From NCBI GenBank assembly GCA_033558025.1, contig JAUCEF010000003.1, positions 1 through 64,000 on the forward strand: DNA of 64,000 bases. Reading direction: 5' to 3'. The notes under the pieces were generated by a model that did no database searches, was not told the origin of the DNA, and saw only the letters and a list, made by a program, of their open reading frames with translations. This document shows, piece after piece, positions 11,769 to 22,471 of the stretch. Each line of letters opens with the position of its first letter. Position 1 is the stretch's first letter. The DNA comes from Phytophthora sp. 'mugwort' (Eukaryota > Oomycota > Peronosporomycetes > Peronosporales > Peronosporaceae). The position numbers and the translations under genes are program-made.

Positions 11769-13115
11769 TCCGTTGACGAGTGTATATAGCTGCTCGCTAT
11801 CACCAGGAGTATCGTCACTGTCATGCTAGACGCATCAGATGCTCTGCGTCTCATGACGGACGGTTGGCGTCGTAACCCCGATGAGACGGTTTGTCTCGGA
11901 GAGGTCCTAACAGTCACATCAGCTGCGTCTCTAAATGCTTGCACCGTTTGGGTTTCACCCGAGAGTGGTATGTCTTGACCGACAACCGTCGCACAGCTGC
12001 GATGCTCGTAGTCTCCACCCCGTGGATTACGTGCCACGTCACCTCCATCATTGGGCCCTCGGCCTTGATGGCCCGGCTCGCGGCCGGCCACACCACGCAT
12101 GGCGTGTAGCGACAACTCGTCGTCGTGATGAGTGTCACTGTCGTGATGAGTGTCACTGGCGTGACCAGTGTCACCATGACGTCGGTCACCCAGCGGATTG
12201 CCTGTCGCTCCACTTGCATGCTGAGGCCCGCGGCCTTGATGCCCCGGCATACTACCGACCACGCCACGCATGGCGTGTAACCACACACCGTCATCATGAC
12301 GAGTATCGCTGTCGTGACACATGTCACCTGTGTCACCCGGCGGGTTTCCTGCCGCTCCAGTCACATCCCACGGGCTCTGCTCGGGACTCTTGTCCTCGAC
12401 ACCTTCAGTGTCTACAAGTTCAGATACGCCGATGTCCAGCACGTTAACCGACTCGATCCAGTGCACGCGCCAAAAGCGCTTTTGCTTCCTAGCAGAGGTG
12501 GGTTCATGACTTACGAAAGCTCCACCAGGAGTAAAGCGCGTTGCGCCCAAGGTCTTCGACCTCCAATCAATCTATGGATCATGGCGTTCTAGCCATGCCA
12601 TGCCCAGACAGCGTTCCCCGCTATCGAAGTCGAAGAAACTTCACGTCCAGGTTCACAGGAACCTTAGGCACCGCGACACGGGTCCACGTCGCTAGGCGAA
12701 CAGTGATGATGCCACCCCTGTGCTCCCTGAGCGCCTCAGCGAATTGCTGACTTCTTTCCGTCGTGGAGCGTCGAGAGTAGTTGCCCGATGCTCCGGAATC
12801 GACTAAGATGATCCATGGCTTCTCGAAGCCCTTTACCGTCGCCTCAACGACGAGCAAGACCGGCTTGTATACACGTTCCGTGTTAGAGAGTACGGCTCTC
12901 TCCGGAGCTGGGTCCTGTTGCCCTCCACCTCCATGAGGCTCAACAGAGATCAGTTCTTCCCCAGCAGGACGCCCCGCGCCTACTGAGTGTCGCCGTTTGC
13001 CCGCGACGAGTCGAGGTCTTGGCTCGATGCATAGCGAAGGCTCGTAGGAGCTTAACGTGACCTGCGTGACGGGAAGGTTGCCCTCAAATGTGTGGTGCTT
13101 CGGCAGATGAAGCAC
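11769..13115 (-). pseudogene. gypsy-1 aspartic protease and repeat-bearing linker
   Basis: The retropepsin-like site is at about 12786-12800: VDSGASGNYS after EKPWIIL, with the usual hydrophobic-Asp-Ser/Thr-Gly pattern. After a frame change follows a long Asp/His/Gly-rich linker (11765-12550). In it a block of about 55 residues with LHAMRGV and PGHQGRGP occurs twice (about 12060-12370), a direct internal duplication. The linker lies between protease and RT, has no known fold and is not found in this form in gypsy-2. Confidence 0.8.
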
Positions 13116-13990
13116 CGACGAATACCCATACGCTGCTCGGCAGCATGAAGTTCAGCTTCCTCATCTTCAGCGTAGCTGAGGTCCATAGGGACCGGTCTGT
13201 CGGACGGAGTAGCGTTGGCAATACCCCATCCAAGTCGAGACGACTTGAAGTTGAATTTGGCGTTCAACTCCACTCTCACGGCCTCTTCAAAGGGGAAGGG
13301 TGAGTTGCGGAAGACTTCTGTCCTGGGCACGCCAGTGTGGAGGTCCTCCATAAAGACTGTCACAGTCACTGCCTCTGGCAGACGATCAGCCGCCATGCCC
13401 GCGATCAGAGTTCCCAACTCCTGGACGAAGTCCAAAGTCCACCAAGTCCTTCTTACCCTGGCGGGTACTCAGAAAGCGGGACATCACGCGGTACGCCTGA
13501 TTAGGCGGAGCAAACACTTGCGAAAGCTGGATTTTCAGCTCTTCCCAGCTAGGGAAGGCCACGTCCACCGACGTGCCGCACGTGAGTGCCCATTCTCGTG
13601 CTCAGCCACCGAGCTTCGAGATCGCTAACGCCACGCGCTGTTGCTCAGTACCGAGCATGGCCGATCCTATCGCCATTTCGATCTCACGGATCCAAATATG
13701 ATTCTCCCCCTCATTTTCTTCGAAAGTCTTGACGCTCACAATGAGCGGTTTAGGCCGGGAGGTCCCATCCTGCGATGTCGTCGACGTTGGTGTAGACGCC
13801 TACATCCTCTGTTGGAGCACCTCCAACAGAGCATTCTCGTAACTTGAGAACGCCTCCAGACGCGCGTTCACCGCGTCCGGTCCTTGCGAAGCAAGATGGC
13901 CTCAGGGCCGAGAAAAGACACAAGCTTTTTCAGCGCGTCTTGCTGGATCTGGGACATGTTAGAAAACGCTGTCTGCTCCATCCTCACCGA
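13052..13990 (-). pseudogene. gypsy-1 gag, decayed
   Basis: Two overlapping frames (13386-13568 and 13052-13435) hold gag-like text: [32 protein letters not shown], then VTVFMEDLHTG and a zinc knuckle CFICRSTTHLRATF, whose last cysteine has become phenylalanine. The matching part of gypsy-2 reads VTVFMDSVRTG and keeps an intact knuckle. Gag forms the particle and binds RNA in such elements; this copy is broken. Confidence 0.85.
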
Positions 13991-14020
13991 GGAATAGTCC
14001 TAAGACTCAGGTGCGGAATT

Positions 14021-14039
14021 AACTACAAGTGCTACCAGG
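14021..14039 (-). other. Primer-binding-site candidate of gypsy-1
   Basis: Directly inside the 5' LTR the minus strand reads CCTGGTAGCACTTGTAGTT. gypsy-2 has CCTGGTAAAACTTGTAGTC in the same place. TGGTA would pair with the TACCA end of a tRNA. The primer tRNA is not identified. Confidence 0.5.
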
Positions 14040-14437
14040 TGAAGCGGGGCTGCGTAGCGTAGTGCGTTAGAGGAAGACGTATGACTTCCCGAGTCATAGC
14101 TGGGGTTATCCTAATCCCTAAGGTTTCCGCAGAGGCTTAGATCACTCTAGTTATACCACTAGAGACTCAAAGAGTCAGTATTCCCAAACCTAGGGCAATA
14201 CTCTCTTTAATGCTAATACTGAACTGTTATTTGTTTGCTTATCTGGGGCAAAGCCGTCTGTGGTGTAAAACTATAACTCTAACTATCTACCATAGTTTAA
14301 CCTAGTCAAATACATATCGGGTGGCACTGTGGCCACGTACTGAAATCACGTTAATCCAAGTGGTACCAAGTACCACTTACTACCAGGTGACACGTAGCAC
14401 CGCTACACTCGTGTTACCTTCGTGTAAACCCGTTACA
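14040..14437 (-). repeat. 5' LTR of gypsy-1
   Basis: 398 bp. Compared with 3315-3712, all of the roughly six visible differences fall in the first 70 bases on the plus strand (the U5 end); the remaining 330 bases look identical. CTTTC follows at 14438-14442 as the target duplication. Confidence 0.95.
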
Positions 14438-14980
14438 CTTTCTATACACGGGTTTGTATTTGAGACCGGCCAAAAGGTTACACACTATTAATACTTGATT
14501 TTAGTATGTTAATTATGTACCAATTGTGGTACACTGTATGGGTTTGTATGGGGTTACCGCTCTCCTCCTTATTCGTCCCGCAACTCACATCGCTTTCTCA
14601 CGAGTGGAGCACTGTTATTCAATGTATACGACTTGCATACAATCTGCTATAGGTTAGGATTATCTGAGGTATTGCTGTAACATCTACCCTCTGTAACAAA
14701 CTATTAACAAATTCTCAATACAACAGCTGTGTATTTTCTATACAAAGATCCCCACACAAGTGCACTGCATTTTCTCGCTGTTGTGACAGGTGCAAAGCGA
14801 GCCAGTGTGAATCCGAAGTTTACGAATAGACTCCTATGTGTGCAGTAATACTCCAAGGGCAAGTTAAGCTCTCCGTCGACAATCTCGAAGCCCCCCCCCC
14901 CTACTCGTTTTCACCAGATTTGGCGACAAACCCACCAAGTGTACACATTTGTACATAATTAGCATACTAAAATCAAGTTA

Positions 14981-15226
14981 TTAATAGTTGCTAACCTTTT
15001 GGCCAGTCTCAAATACAAACTCGTGTGTAGAAAGTCTCTCAATATTACCCTGATTGTACTCAAATTTGGTTGGCTTATTCAGCGTGAAAAATTCTACAGC
15101 TGAGTCAAGGTGGAGGGTAAACCGCCCTGGATTGGCTAAAGTTAGGTTGAAATTTATGGGTGTTCTATCCTTTTGGCCAGCACTGTAGTTCTTCCCATTG
15201 AGATTCATATCTGCCGTCCTCCTCAT
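14981..15226 (-). CDS. Small hypothetical protein in the TIR element
   Basis: An 81-codon frame with an ATG and protein-like composition (NFNLTLANPGRFTLHLDSAV, then EFFTLNKPTKFEYNQ and STHEFVFETGQKVSNY). Its C-terminal half lies inside the right TIR of the element at 3291-15053, so the same protein text would partly repeat in the other arm. No domain recognised. It could be chance or a captured exon. Confidence 0.3.
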   Translation of the reverse strand: MRRTADMNLNGKNYSAGQKDRTPINFNLTLANPGRFTLHLDSAVEFFTLNKPTKFEYNQGNIERLSTHEFVFETGQKVSNY

Positions 15227-17989
15227 CGTTGTTGTGCAAATTCGGCGTCGGGGGGCTAGGACTCAAAACCAAATACGCTTAGCCGATTGAAAGAGACCTG
15301 AGGGGGGATGGCTGCGCCGCTAGAAGTTGTTCCCCACCATATATTAAGCAAAATCCAAAGTATGAGAGCTTACTTCTACGAATCCGAGTAGCTCAGCGAG
15401 GCCCTCCTCTATATCTCTACTTACCAGTCATATAGTCTACCACATCTGCAACAACCTTCTTCTCAGACAACCCCGTCCCGCGCTATCGCAAGCGTTGTTC
15501 AGTACTAGAAATTCAACAGCACACACGTCGAAGCGCTACGAGTAGCCACGCGGATCTGATATCATAGTTCCACCTACATTGGTTTGCCAGTTTACCAGTT
15601 GACATCATCGTCAGCTCCTCGAACCATCGATTTGACCCAACCGGTGGGGATGCTCTTAGAAGCCCAACAAGTACGAAGCAAGCATACAACGGAGCATCTG
15701 CTACGGTTAGCAGCGCGCGCGGCCCAAAATTAAAGACGTAGTCCAAGTCGCGAGAGAAGCGCCATGGCACTGTGAATCTCGATTTTATTCCGCCGGTCAG
15801 TCCACTACCCAAGGAACATCACACATTCGGGGGGCATACGGGGGCCATACACATAGGCCGACATTCCCCGATTCCAGACAGCAGTTCCCCATGCTTCTAC
15901 GCACAAAGTACAACCGCATTGAGGTCACCTCGATTGTAACCTTAGTGTCATCAGGACAGACGCAACTCTTAGTCTGTTTAGGTGCCGACAGTTGCAGGCT
16001 TCGAAGAAGGGCATACCATCCCAAGCCACGACACACGTACACTTGGGAGAGGACAACTCAACAATTTCCGGGGCATCGCTGAATGGGGACGCGCGTGTCA
16101 CACTCGATCGAGTAGCGCTAGGGTCAGAATGGGAAGTGTTATCCACGATGCAGCCAACGACGGATGTTTAGCTGCTAACGGAACACCCGGATGCCATCTT
16201 GTTTTCGGCAAATCCACAGCTTCCTAATTCTCCCTGGTCAGTCCTTGAAGCGAAGAAAAATCGGAAATGTTGTCAAGGACTTAAAGCTACAACAACACAA
16301 AAGCGGCTCCGTAACAGGCGGGTCCGCATATTGGCAATCTACTGTCCAAGTGGAAACACGAGGGCAAAGATGATGAGTGGTTTTTGGTCCATCACAGCCA
16401 AGCACCGAAGTAACTCGGGCACATGAAAACATGTTTACGAATTTTCAAGTATGGGTGGTCTTCCGATTGGCGACTCAGCAACTACATCTACAGTACAGCG
16501 TAGAAGAAAAGCACACTGGTTGCCCTTTGGATACAACATGCTCAGACTCTCAGATCACAAGAACCACATCACCTGGAGCTGCAAGCGAGCTCAGCAATTT
16601 CGGACATGGTGTCTCGGGCGTTGGCTGGGATATCAAGTCGCTAACCAACGTCTGGAAGAGTAACAAAGCTATTTCGCAGCACTGGACTGCACCGATCATA
16701 GGGAAGCGGCTGCAGCAACGAATATAGGGACGGTATGGGAACTGGAGACAAGAGGATGCTGATTCGCTGCACCGGACTTAATGGGCCTTGTGTAGCATCC
16801 GGTACTCACTACTTTGGCAGCTGCGGAATCAAGCAGTTCATGAAGGCGAGACTTGGCGAGCTTCCTAACAGCTGGAGTATATGTAGGCAACATGTATCCG
16901 TCCGCTTACTGCTGTCGTGACCGGAGAACGCTTCCGATTGGCGACCAATATTCAGGGACTGTAGTAGCCTTGACGGCAATATTGACATGGACATGGAGGT
17001 AGATTCGATGGACCGCATCCCCAACGAGCGCAGTGGCTCCAAACAAGGGATCTGAGCTGCTAGACTCTACGAGGAAGAGTAAGCGTAGTCCTTTTGTAGT
17101 TTTCCATTACTGCATTATTCGCTGGTCCTGCCCCCTGCCAAGGGCGGTGTTTAGTGGCTATAATCACCAGCCGCTTTATATTAGCTAAACACGAAATATT
17201 CACGACACGAATTATACACGGCGGTCGGTGATTGAATTATCCTTGCACGCACGGGGATGGTTGGGCTGACTCGATAACTCGCCGAGGTTCGGCAAGGGGT
17301 GCACCGGGGGCTCTTAGTACCGACGACTCTTAGTACCCTCTCTTTGGCTAGTTGCCTTCGTCGCGGCTGCTGATACCGATACCCATTCTTCCTTAGGTAC
17401 TCGAGGGCCACACCAAAACCTCAACATCACTAACGACGTTTGCCTCAGTTGCTTGCTGTATTCACTAGCTTTCGGATCAATCCCTGGTGTTCAGCGTCTT
17501 AGTCGCATGCTGTGTGCTGCCCTACCGATCTTAATGAAGGGTGAGCTGCTACTCCTACTAGCTCACACGTGAAACTAGGCTTGGTGGGTTCACCGCCGAT
17601 CCTCAACAGCCGCTCATGTGACGTCGGTATCGTCCCCCTCCTTGTGTCGCTTTCTGTTACTTCGTCGCCTTGGTCTGCCCTCCTGGTGCGCCGTTTCGCC
17701 ACCTTTGGATCCTTTTTTTTGGTGACCAGGTTTCACGGGCAGTGGGTCGCCTGCGTCGCATTCACCCGTTGCCGTGTCGCTATTCTCCTATCGTCCTCGC
17801 TGCTATTATGTCCTGCGTCGCCCCGCGCTACCTTGATGCGTCCTACGCTGCTCGTCATACCAACAGGATTTCCTTCCGTTTAGTGAAGCTCCTAACTAAG
17901 GTTAAATGAGTACCTCTTACCGAGGAGATGTTCTTAAATCACTGAATAACCCTCGCTGTTGGATTGGTTTTTAAGATATATGTCCCAAT
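15227..17989. other. Unassigned repeat-zone sequence with short frames
   Basis: Short minus-strand frames at 15513-16146 (for example MPFFEACNCRHLNRLR near 16000 and CVWPPYAPRMCDVPW near 15830) and at 16696-17042 look more protein-like than their surroundings but break often. They may be fragments of one decayed gene. The plus-strand pieces around 16500-16660 are equally short. No family recognised. A pyrimidine-rich tract covers 17560-17880. Confidence 0.35.
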
Positions 17990-19194
17990 GTTTGTTTATT
18001 TCCCTCTACCTTCAGCCAAGCCTCGAATACCGACTGAAGGGTCATGAAGACGCGCCCAAATCTTCTCGTACGGTAGGTCATTAAACGTATCGTCGACATT
18101 GTCAACGAGCTCCTCGATACTACGCGAGTTCTTGCGATGCTGCAGCGTTTGAAGCGATGCAAAAGAATCCCAAGTTAAGAGTATTATAGTCCAGCGAATT
18201 CGGTGCTGAGCTGTTAGAGTCATTCCCAGTCGTCAGCAGTAGATGTAGTCCGCACTGCGTCGTCATCGAGCAAGACATGAGGCTTGGCACTGTCCTGCTG
18301 GATGATGGCTCGATTTCCCGACGGCCACAAGCGCTTAATCTCTGGGGTAACCGAGCGAATAGACAAGCATGATAAATCGCATGGTCCACCGTCTAGGGCT
18401 TGAGCTCTAGCGTGCCAACCTCCCTATTCTTGCTCTTGCGCTGGGCCGGTTTGCACAAGGCGAACGACCAGGTGCCAATTTGCTGTCCCACATGGCTTGC
18501 TTGTCTCCGCAACCAACCGCGGACGAGCAATCAGGACGAGGAGCATCACCTTGATCATAAAGTGCTTGTTCTGTACCGTGACGTGCGGAGCTGATTCGTC
18601 AGGAGCGAGGCAGTAGCGGGTGATCTTTCCCAAAAAAAAAAACTTGTCATCCAGATGCACGTAATCTAACAGCGAGTCAAACTCGTAACCACTACGAGGC
18701 GATGGCTGCACAAATTTCAGAGAAAACTTCATCCGAGCAACCTTTTGCGCGTCCGTTAGGCGAGGTTTCACTCGCGCATGATGGCTACAGAGGATCCCCG
18801 ATCGTAGGTATGTGTGCAGCGATGACTTAGGAATACCGACTTGCTCCGATAAGGTTAGAAGATTGGCCCGCAGGTTTAGAGGGGTAAGTGTGATCTTCTC
18901 AGTCAGCTCTCTGTGGTTTCGCCGGTTATGCGGGACTTCCTGCCACTGTAGCCCTTCCTGCCGCTCTCCACGCCACGCAACTTGCCATTCGCCACCGCAT
19001 CGCGAGCCTTCTTCCAGAGCCGACGAATTGAGCGCTCCGAGCACTGTACCGTGGTAGCAATACGGTCATACTCCTTTGTGCGGCAGCATCATGTTTGACG
19101 CGACAGCGTACATGAGAGAGAGAGCATGCTCACGCTCCTCTGAAGTCAGATTCTTGCGCTTGGGGGGTGGGTCGGGTGGCGCCTCAGAGGCCAT
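17990..19194 (-). pseudogene. Tc1/mariner-type transposase relic 1
   Basis: An ATG at 19194 opens MASEAPPDPPPKRKNLTSEE, typical of the N-terminus of oomycete mariner-like transposases. After a stop near 19075 the main frame (18424-19044) gives a helix-turn-helix part (LSEQVGIPKSSLHTYLRSGI). The first catalytic Asp box follows as VHLDDKFFFLGK in place of the usual VHxDEKWFY. After frame changes the C-terminal part gives NSLDYNTLNLGFF and FASLQTLQHRKNSRSIEELV, NDLPYEKIW (17996-18389), matching the third catalytic region and tail. It is broken in at least three places. I could not place its TIRs. Confidence 0.85.
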
Positions 19195-19544
19195 TTGTTA
19201 AGGCCCCAAAGGCAAAGTGACAGCTCCTGTCAGCCGTATCTCGGGCTGTACTGGGCCGATTGCAACGAAACAAGTTGCAACGTGTTCTGTAGGCATAGCG
19301 TCCAAAAGATCTGTGCCATACTACCCCTAAATTTAACAAAAAAGTGGTCTTATATTTCCGAACAGAGGAAGTGCATTACAGTGCACGCTGAGTAACAGGT
19401 ACATCTACAGCGAGACCACCGAAGATTCGCAATTACCGCACGTGCTCAGCTAGATCGTTATCTCTGAATGCAGATGAGCAAGCTTACAACTAAACGACAT
19501 CTGAGTAACTACTTAGTCGCCATCTTCGCGCCGGTCACCATCGC
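19195..19544. other. Short spacer between transposase relics
   Basis: No gene visible. It probably holds terminal sequence of the mariner relic and of the DDE_4 element, but inverted repeats are not clear. Confidence 0.35.
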
Positions 19545-20763
19545 TCAGGTTATTGAAGCTGTCGTTGGTGCGGTTGTCGTCGATCTCCATTTAATAGCGA
19601 AGACGCCTGCGCCGGTATTTTTCCTGGCTCGTCTGGCGCTTGTTCCGGACGTCATCGCCAATAGCGATGAGGCGGTTTTGTTGCTGGCGGAAGTGGCTGC
19701 CGCTGTCGTCACGAAGCGGGTTGACAGTGACATGGTAGATGGTTAGACTTGGAAGATGTCGCCGTACAGATCCTCGCTCCAACGGTATTTGTCAGCGCAG
19801 ATGCACCACAGACTACAAAGCCCACCAAAGTAGTTTTAGCCGATTACTCGGTCGCTGAAGATGTTGACGTTCATGGCGAGCCCGTCCCTCGTAAGAGTTT
19901 TGCCTTTCTTTGAGAGATATGCACCGGATGTGATCAACGAGTCCCTGATACCCTTTGTCGGCGAGGCCTGCCCACTCTTCAGACTACTCATCACGCAGTG
20001 GTTCAATGTCGGGCGTGCGGTGGTCATTATTGCACTTGTGGTGGACCGAGAGATGGAAGGCCTCGTTATTCCACACACGGTGCTGTGGGTCGTATTGCCA
20101 CGCTCGTGGGGCGTACAGTTGATAGCTAGTCCCCTCGGGTTGACCGAGACCTCCACCTTAAATCCATACTACTTGAGTTTGGCGTTATACCAGGACATCG
20201 CTTCTGCCATCGACCTCCCGGCCGGTTGGTTTGTTGGAAGATAACGTTTGTGTCATAAAGCGCGCACGGAAAGTGTTGAAAAGTATGGACGGATGTCATA
20301 ATGATTGCATCTTGTGCTCGTCTGCGTACGAGCCACCCACGTGTCGTAACACTTGGGCGCGACGACGTTCATGAACCCGTGATGGTCTTGATAAACGTGG
20401 GCATTTTGACCTGAAAATACCTGCGATCATCTCCCATGTGCCTCCGCACTTCATGGCGTTATCCAGCATTACGAATACGTCATTTGAGGCGAAGTTGGAC
20501 CGGTTCCCACGTCCGATGTTTCAATAGCGTAGCACGTGCATCCTCACGGACCTCCGAAACTCGTTAAACTCGCGTGTGAAAAAGCAAGTGAGGCGTGCGA
20601 TGGCCTCGGCGCCACCATCGCGGTAAATACCGTCCAGGATCGGACACGACGAGGTCACGATGTGGTCCTGTTCGGTGCCGGTCGTGAAGAACTGGCTTAG
20701 CTCCTGTTGATGCTCTGTCTCCGGATCTTCTAACATCTCCAGCATCGACTGGAGATGGACCAC
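19545..20763 (-). pseudogene. DDE_4-type (Harbinger-like) transposase relic
   Basis: Reading the minus strand through frame changes gives, in order: LDGIYRDGGAEAIARLTCF and FTREFNEFRRSVRMHV (20521-20763); KCGGTWEMIAGIF (about 20410-20450); EVSVNPRGLAINCTPHERG (about 20100-20156), the first Asp-region strand; KGKTLTRDGLAMNVNIFSDR (about 19865-19925); then ENYFGR-like NYFGGLCSLW, DKYRWSEDLYGDIF and a tail NPLRDDSGSHFRQQQNRLIA (19591-19740). This is the order of DDE superfamily endonucleases (DDE_Tnp_4) common in oomycete genomes. It is inactivated by stops and frameshifts. Confidence 0.75.
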
Positions 20764-21114
20764 GTGTATGGCGCGTGCACGACGGGTACGAGTTCCGCGT
20801 GACCGTTGGGACGAAGTTGGACGTGGAGGACGTGACGCACGCTGCGTAGTAGACGGCGGGCTTGTCGTTGTCGCGGGAGCCTCGCCAAAGGTGGAAGCTA
20901 TCGGGGGACGGGAGGGGAGGGGCGGGACTGACGAGTCATTATGGTTTTGGAGAGTGTGGACAGGGAAGACCTGGAGGAGGCGCAGTAGATACGGAGCTGA
21001 GTGAGTGGAACTCGATGTCGAGCAGTCGAGACGAATTCGTAGCGCGAGGTTGAAGCGAGTGTACGATATAGAGGAGACGTGGGTATGATCATTTCCGGCA
21101 TACTACCTCCGGTC
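20764..21114. other. Spacer before mariner 2
   Basis: No supported gene. It is G-rich on the plus strand (20880-20990). The left terminal repeat of mariner 2 starts at about 21115. Confidence 0.4.
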
Positions 21115-21127
21115 CGAAAGACAATGG

Positions 21128-21985
21128 TCACTGTTCATATTGCACGATTGAAGACAAACGAATCAGAATGAAGGAAATATTTAGCTCGGTATTACCGTTC
21201 TCCCACTGTAGTTTTACGCTAGAGCGACAGCTGCATCGCCTCAACAGCGTGGTAGTTTTACCTGCTCTTATCAGTGCATCCTTCTTCAAATGAGGAATGT
21301 CGTACCTGTTACCCCCAGCAACAAGCATCGACGCTTCAAGTACACTTTGCAGCGTAAGAAAAGACTTGTTAGTTGTGGCACTATCCATCTCCTCGAATGC
21401 AGCATCCGCGGCTTCAATGAGCCCGTCAACATCTCGAGTCTGCTTGTTGTACTGCAACGACTGCAGCAAGTTGAACCATCCCAAATCAAAGACGTCGAAG
21501 TCGGGGCTTCGCGGTGGCTGATTGGCGAACTTGATTGACCAGGCGCGCGCCGTTACAGCCGCTATCACTGCGGTCCGATATGAGACACGGTGGGACGGGG
21601 CATTGTCCTGCTGTATGACTACCTGCTCTTTGTCTGTACACAAATATAGTAAGCACAAATATTGATACAACACAAATTAGCAAAATCACTTACCGAGCTA
21701 AACTCGCTTGATCGCGGGAATGACATGCTGCGTTTGCATGCTTTCATAGACATCTTTTGTCATCTCGACGGGAGTCGTGACTGGAGTGCCCTTCGGGCCG
21801 GTTTTTGCTGTTGCGGACGGCCAGCCTGGTCTCCATAACAGGCACAGACCCACCTTGCCGTCCAAGGTCATGCGGTGGTGAGCGTCGAACCGCGGAGGTA
21901 CCACTGCCACCAAAAACATAACCTTCGTGCGATGGGTTTTGTTCTTGGTAACGGCGCGGGGCGCATTCTCATCCCTGGTAAGGTA
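21128..21985 (-). pseudogene. Mariner 2 transposase, C-terminal part
   Basis: Next to the gypsy-2 LTR the frame reads YYLTRDENAPRAVTKNKTHR and VMFLVAVVPPRFD (21698-21985), the strand after the first Asp box. The following frame (21128-21673) has VVIQQDNAPSHR (second catalytic Asp), SIKFANQPPRSPDFDVFDLG and WFNLLQSLQYN (third catalytic region, with FDVFDLGWF for the usual LNVLDLGFF), then an EEMDSATTNKSFLTLQSVLE tail with GGNRYDIPHLKK. A frame change separates the two parts. Confidence 0.85.
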
Positions 21986-21990
21986 GTACG

Positions 21991-22409
21991 TGTAATGGGG
22001 AGTATTCCTGATGGATGGCCCATGACTAGTTGTTGTGTGACAGCACACTATGGGGCGCCCACTCACTAGGTACGGATCGTATCTAAAAGAGAAGACTCAC
22101 CACTAAGTACGGATCGCACTTAGGAAGGAGACGTGGCTTGAGAACCACTCATTGAGAACCGGTGACTTAAGGGATGCATTACTTAGGCAGTTTACAATAA
22201 GTAGGAAAAAATGTAGGACCATAGGAGCATGTTAATAAAGACTCAGTTAAAATCTAACCTAGAAGTTCGCAAGTCGTGGGAACCCCTGTCCCACAGGATA
22301 TAGGAAAGCCAGGCTTTCCTCGTGCGATAAGAAGACAGAGACGCAGGGCGTCTGTCTCGGTTAGAAGCTACGCTTCCTCAGGCCAGGGTGCCTGTGACCT
22401 ACCGTCACA
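21991..22409 (+). repeat. 5' LTR of gypsy-2
   Basis: 419 bp, starting TGTAATGGGGAGTATTCC. Its partner at 29388 is about 98% identical by eye. The target duplication GTACG precedes it. Confidence 0.95.
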
Positions 22410-22428
22410 CCTGGTAAAACTTGTAGTC
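22410..22428 (+). other. Primer-binding-site candidate of gypsy-2
   Basis: CCTGGTAAAACTTGTAGTC starts directly after the LTR and resembles the same site of gypsy-1. An ATG for gag follows at 22472. Confidence 0.5.
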
Positions 22429-22471
22429 AATCCCGCGACTGTCGCGGATTGCTACAGCAATCTAGTTCTCT

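Larger units (their letters stand above)
3315..14437 (-). mobile_element. Ty3/gypsy chromovirus gypsy-1, decayed, with nested MULE
   Basis: It is bounded by two 398-bp LTRs (3315-3712 and 14040-14437) that start TG and end CA. The 5-bp direct repeat CTTTC flanks it at 3310-3314 and 14438-14442. On the minus strand the order is gag with zinc knuckle, aspartic protease, reverse transcriptase, RNase H, integrase and chromodomain, which is the Ty3/gypsy (Metaviridae) order. The coding part carries many frameshifts and stops and is interrupted by a MULE at about 6921-10045. The two LTRs differ at only about six visible positions, so the insertion is not very old, but it cannot be autonomous. A solo LTR of the same family lies at 50639-51035. 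Confidence 0.95.
3291..15053. mobile_element. TIR DNA element (MITE-like) split by gypsy-1
   Basis: The outer 24 bases (3291-3314, TCAGGGTAATATTGAGAG...) are the reverse complement of the end at 15030-15053. Beyond gypsy-1 the inverted match goes on: the sequence from 14443, with GTTTGTATTTGAGAC and CCAAAAGGTTA, pairs with 14937-15030. Joined across gypsy-1 and its duplicated CTTTC, the element is about 635 bp with TIRs of about 120 bp. A TA-type target duplication is possible but not clean. It may be non-autonomous, or it may carry the small frame at 14981-15226. Confidence 0.8.

Noticed and set aside
17569..17883. 104-codon hydrophobic frame
   Set aside because: Lies in a pyrimidine-rich tract that produces Leu/Ser/Val/Pro text by composition alone.
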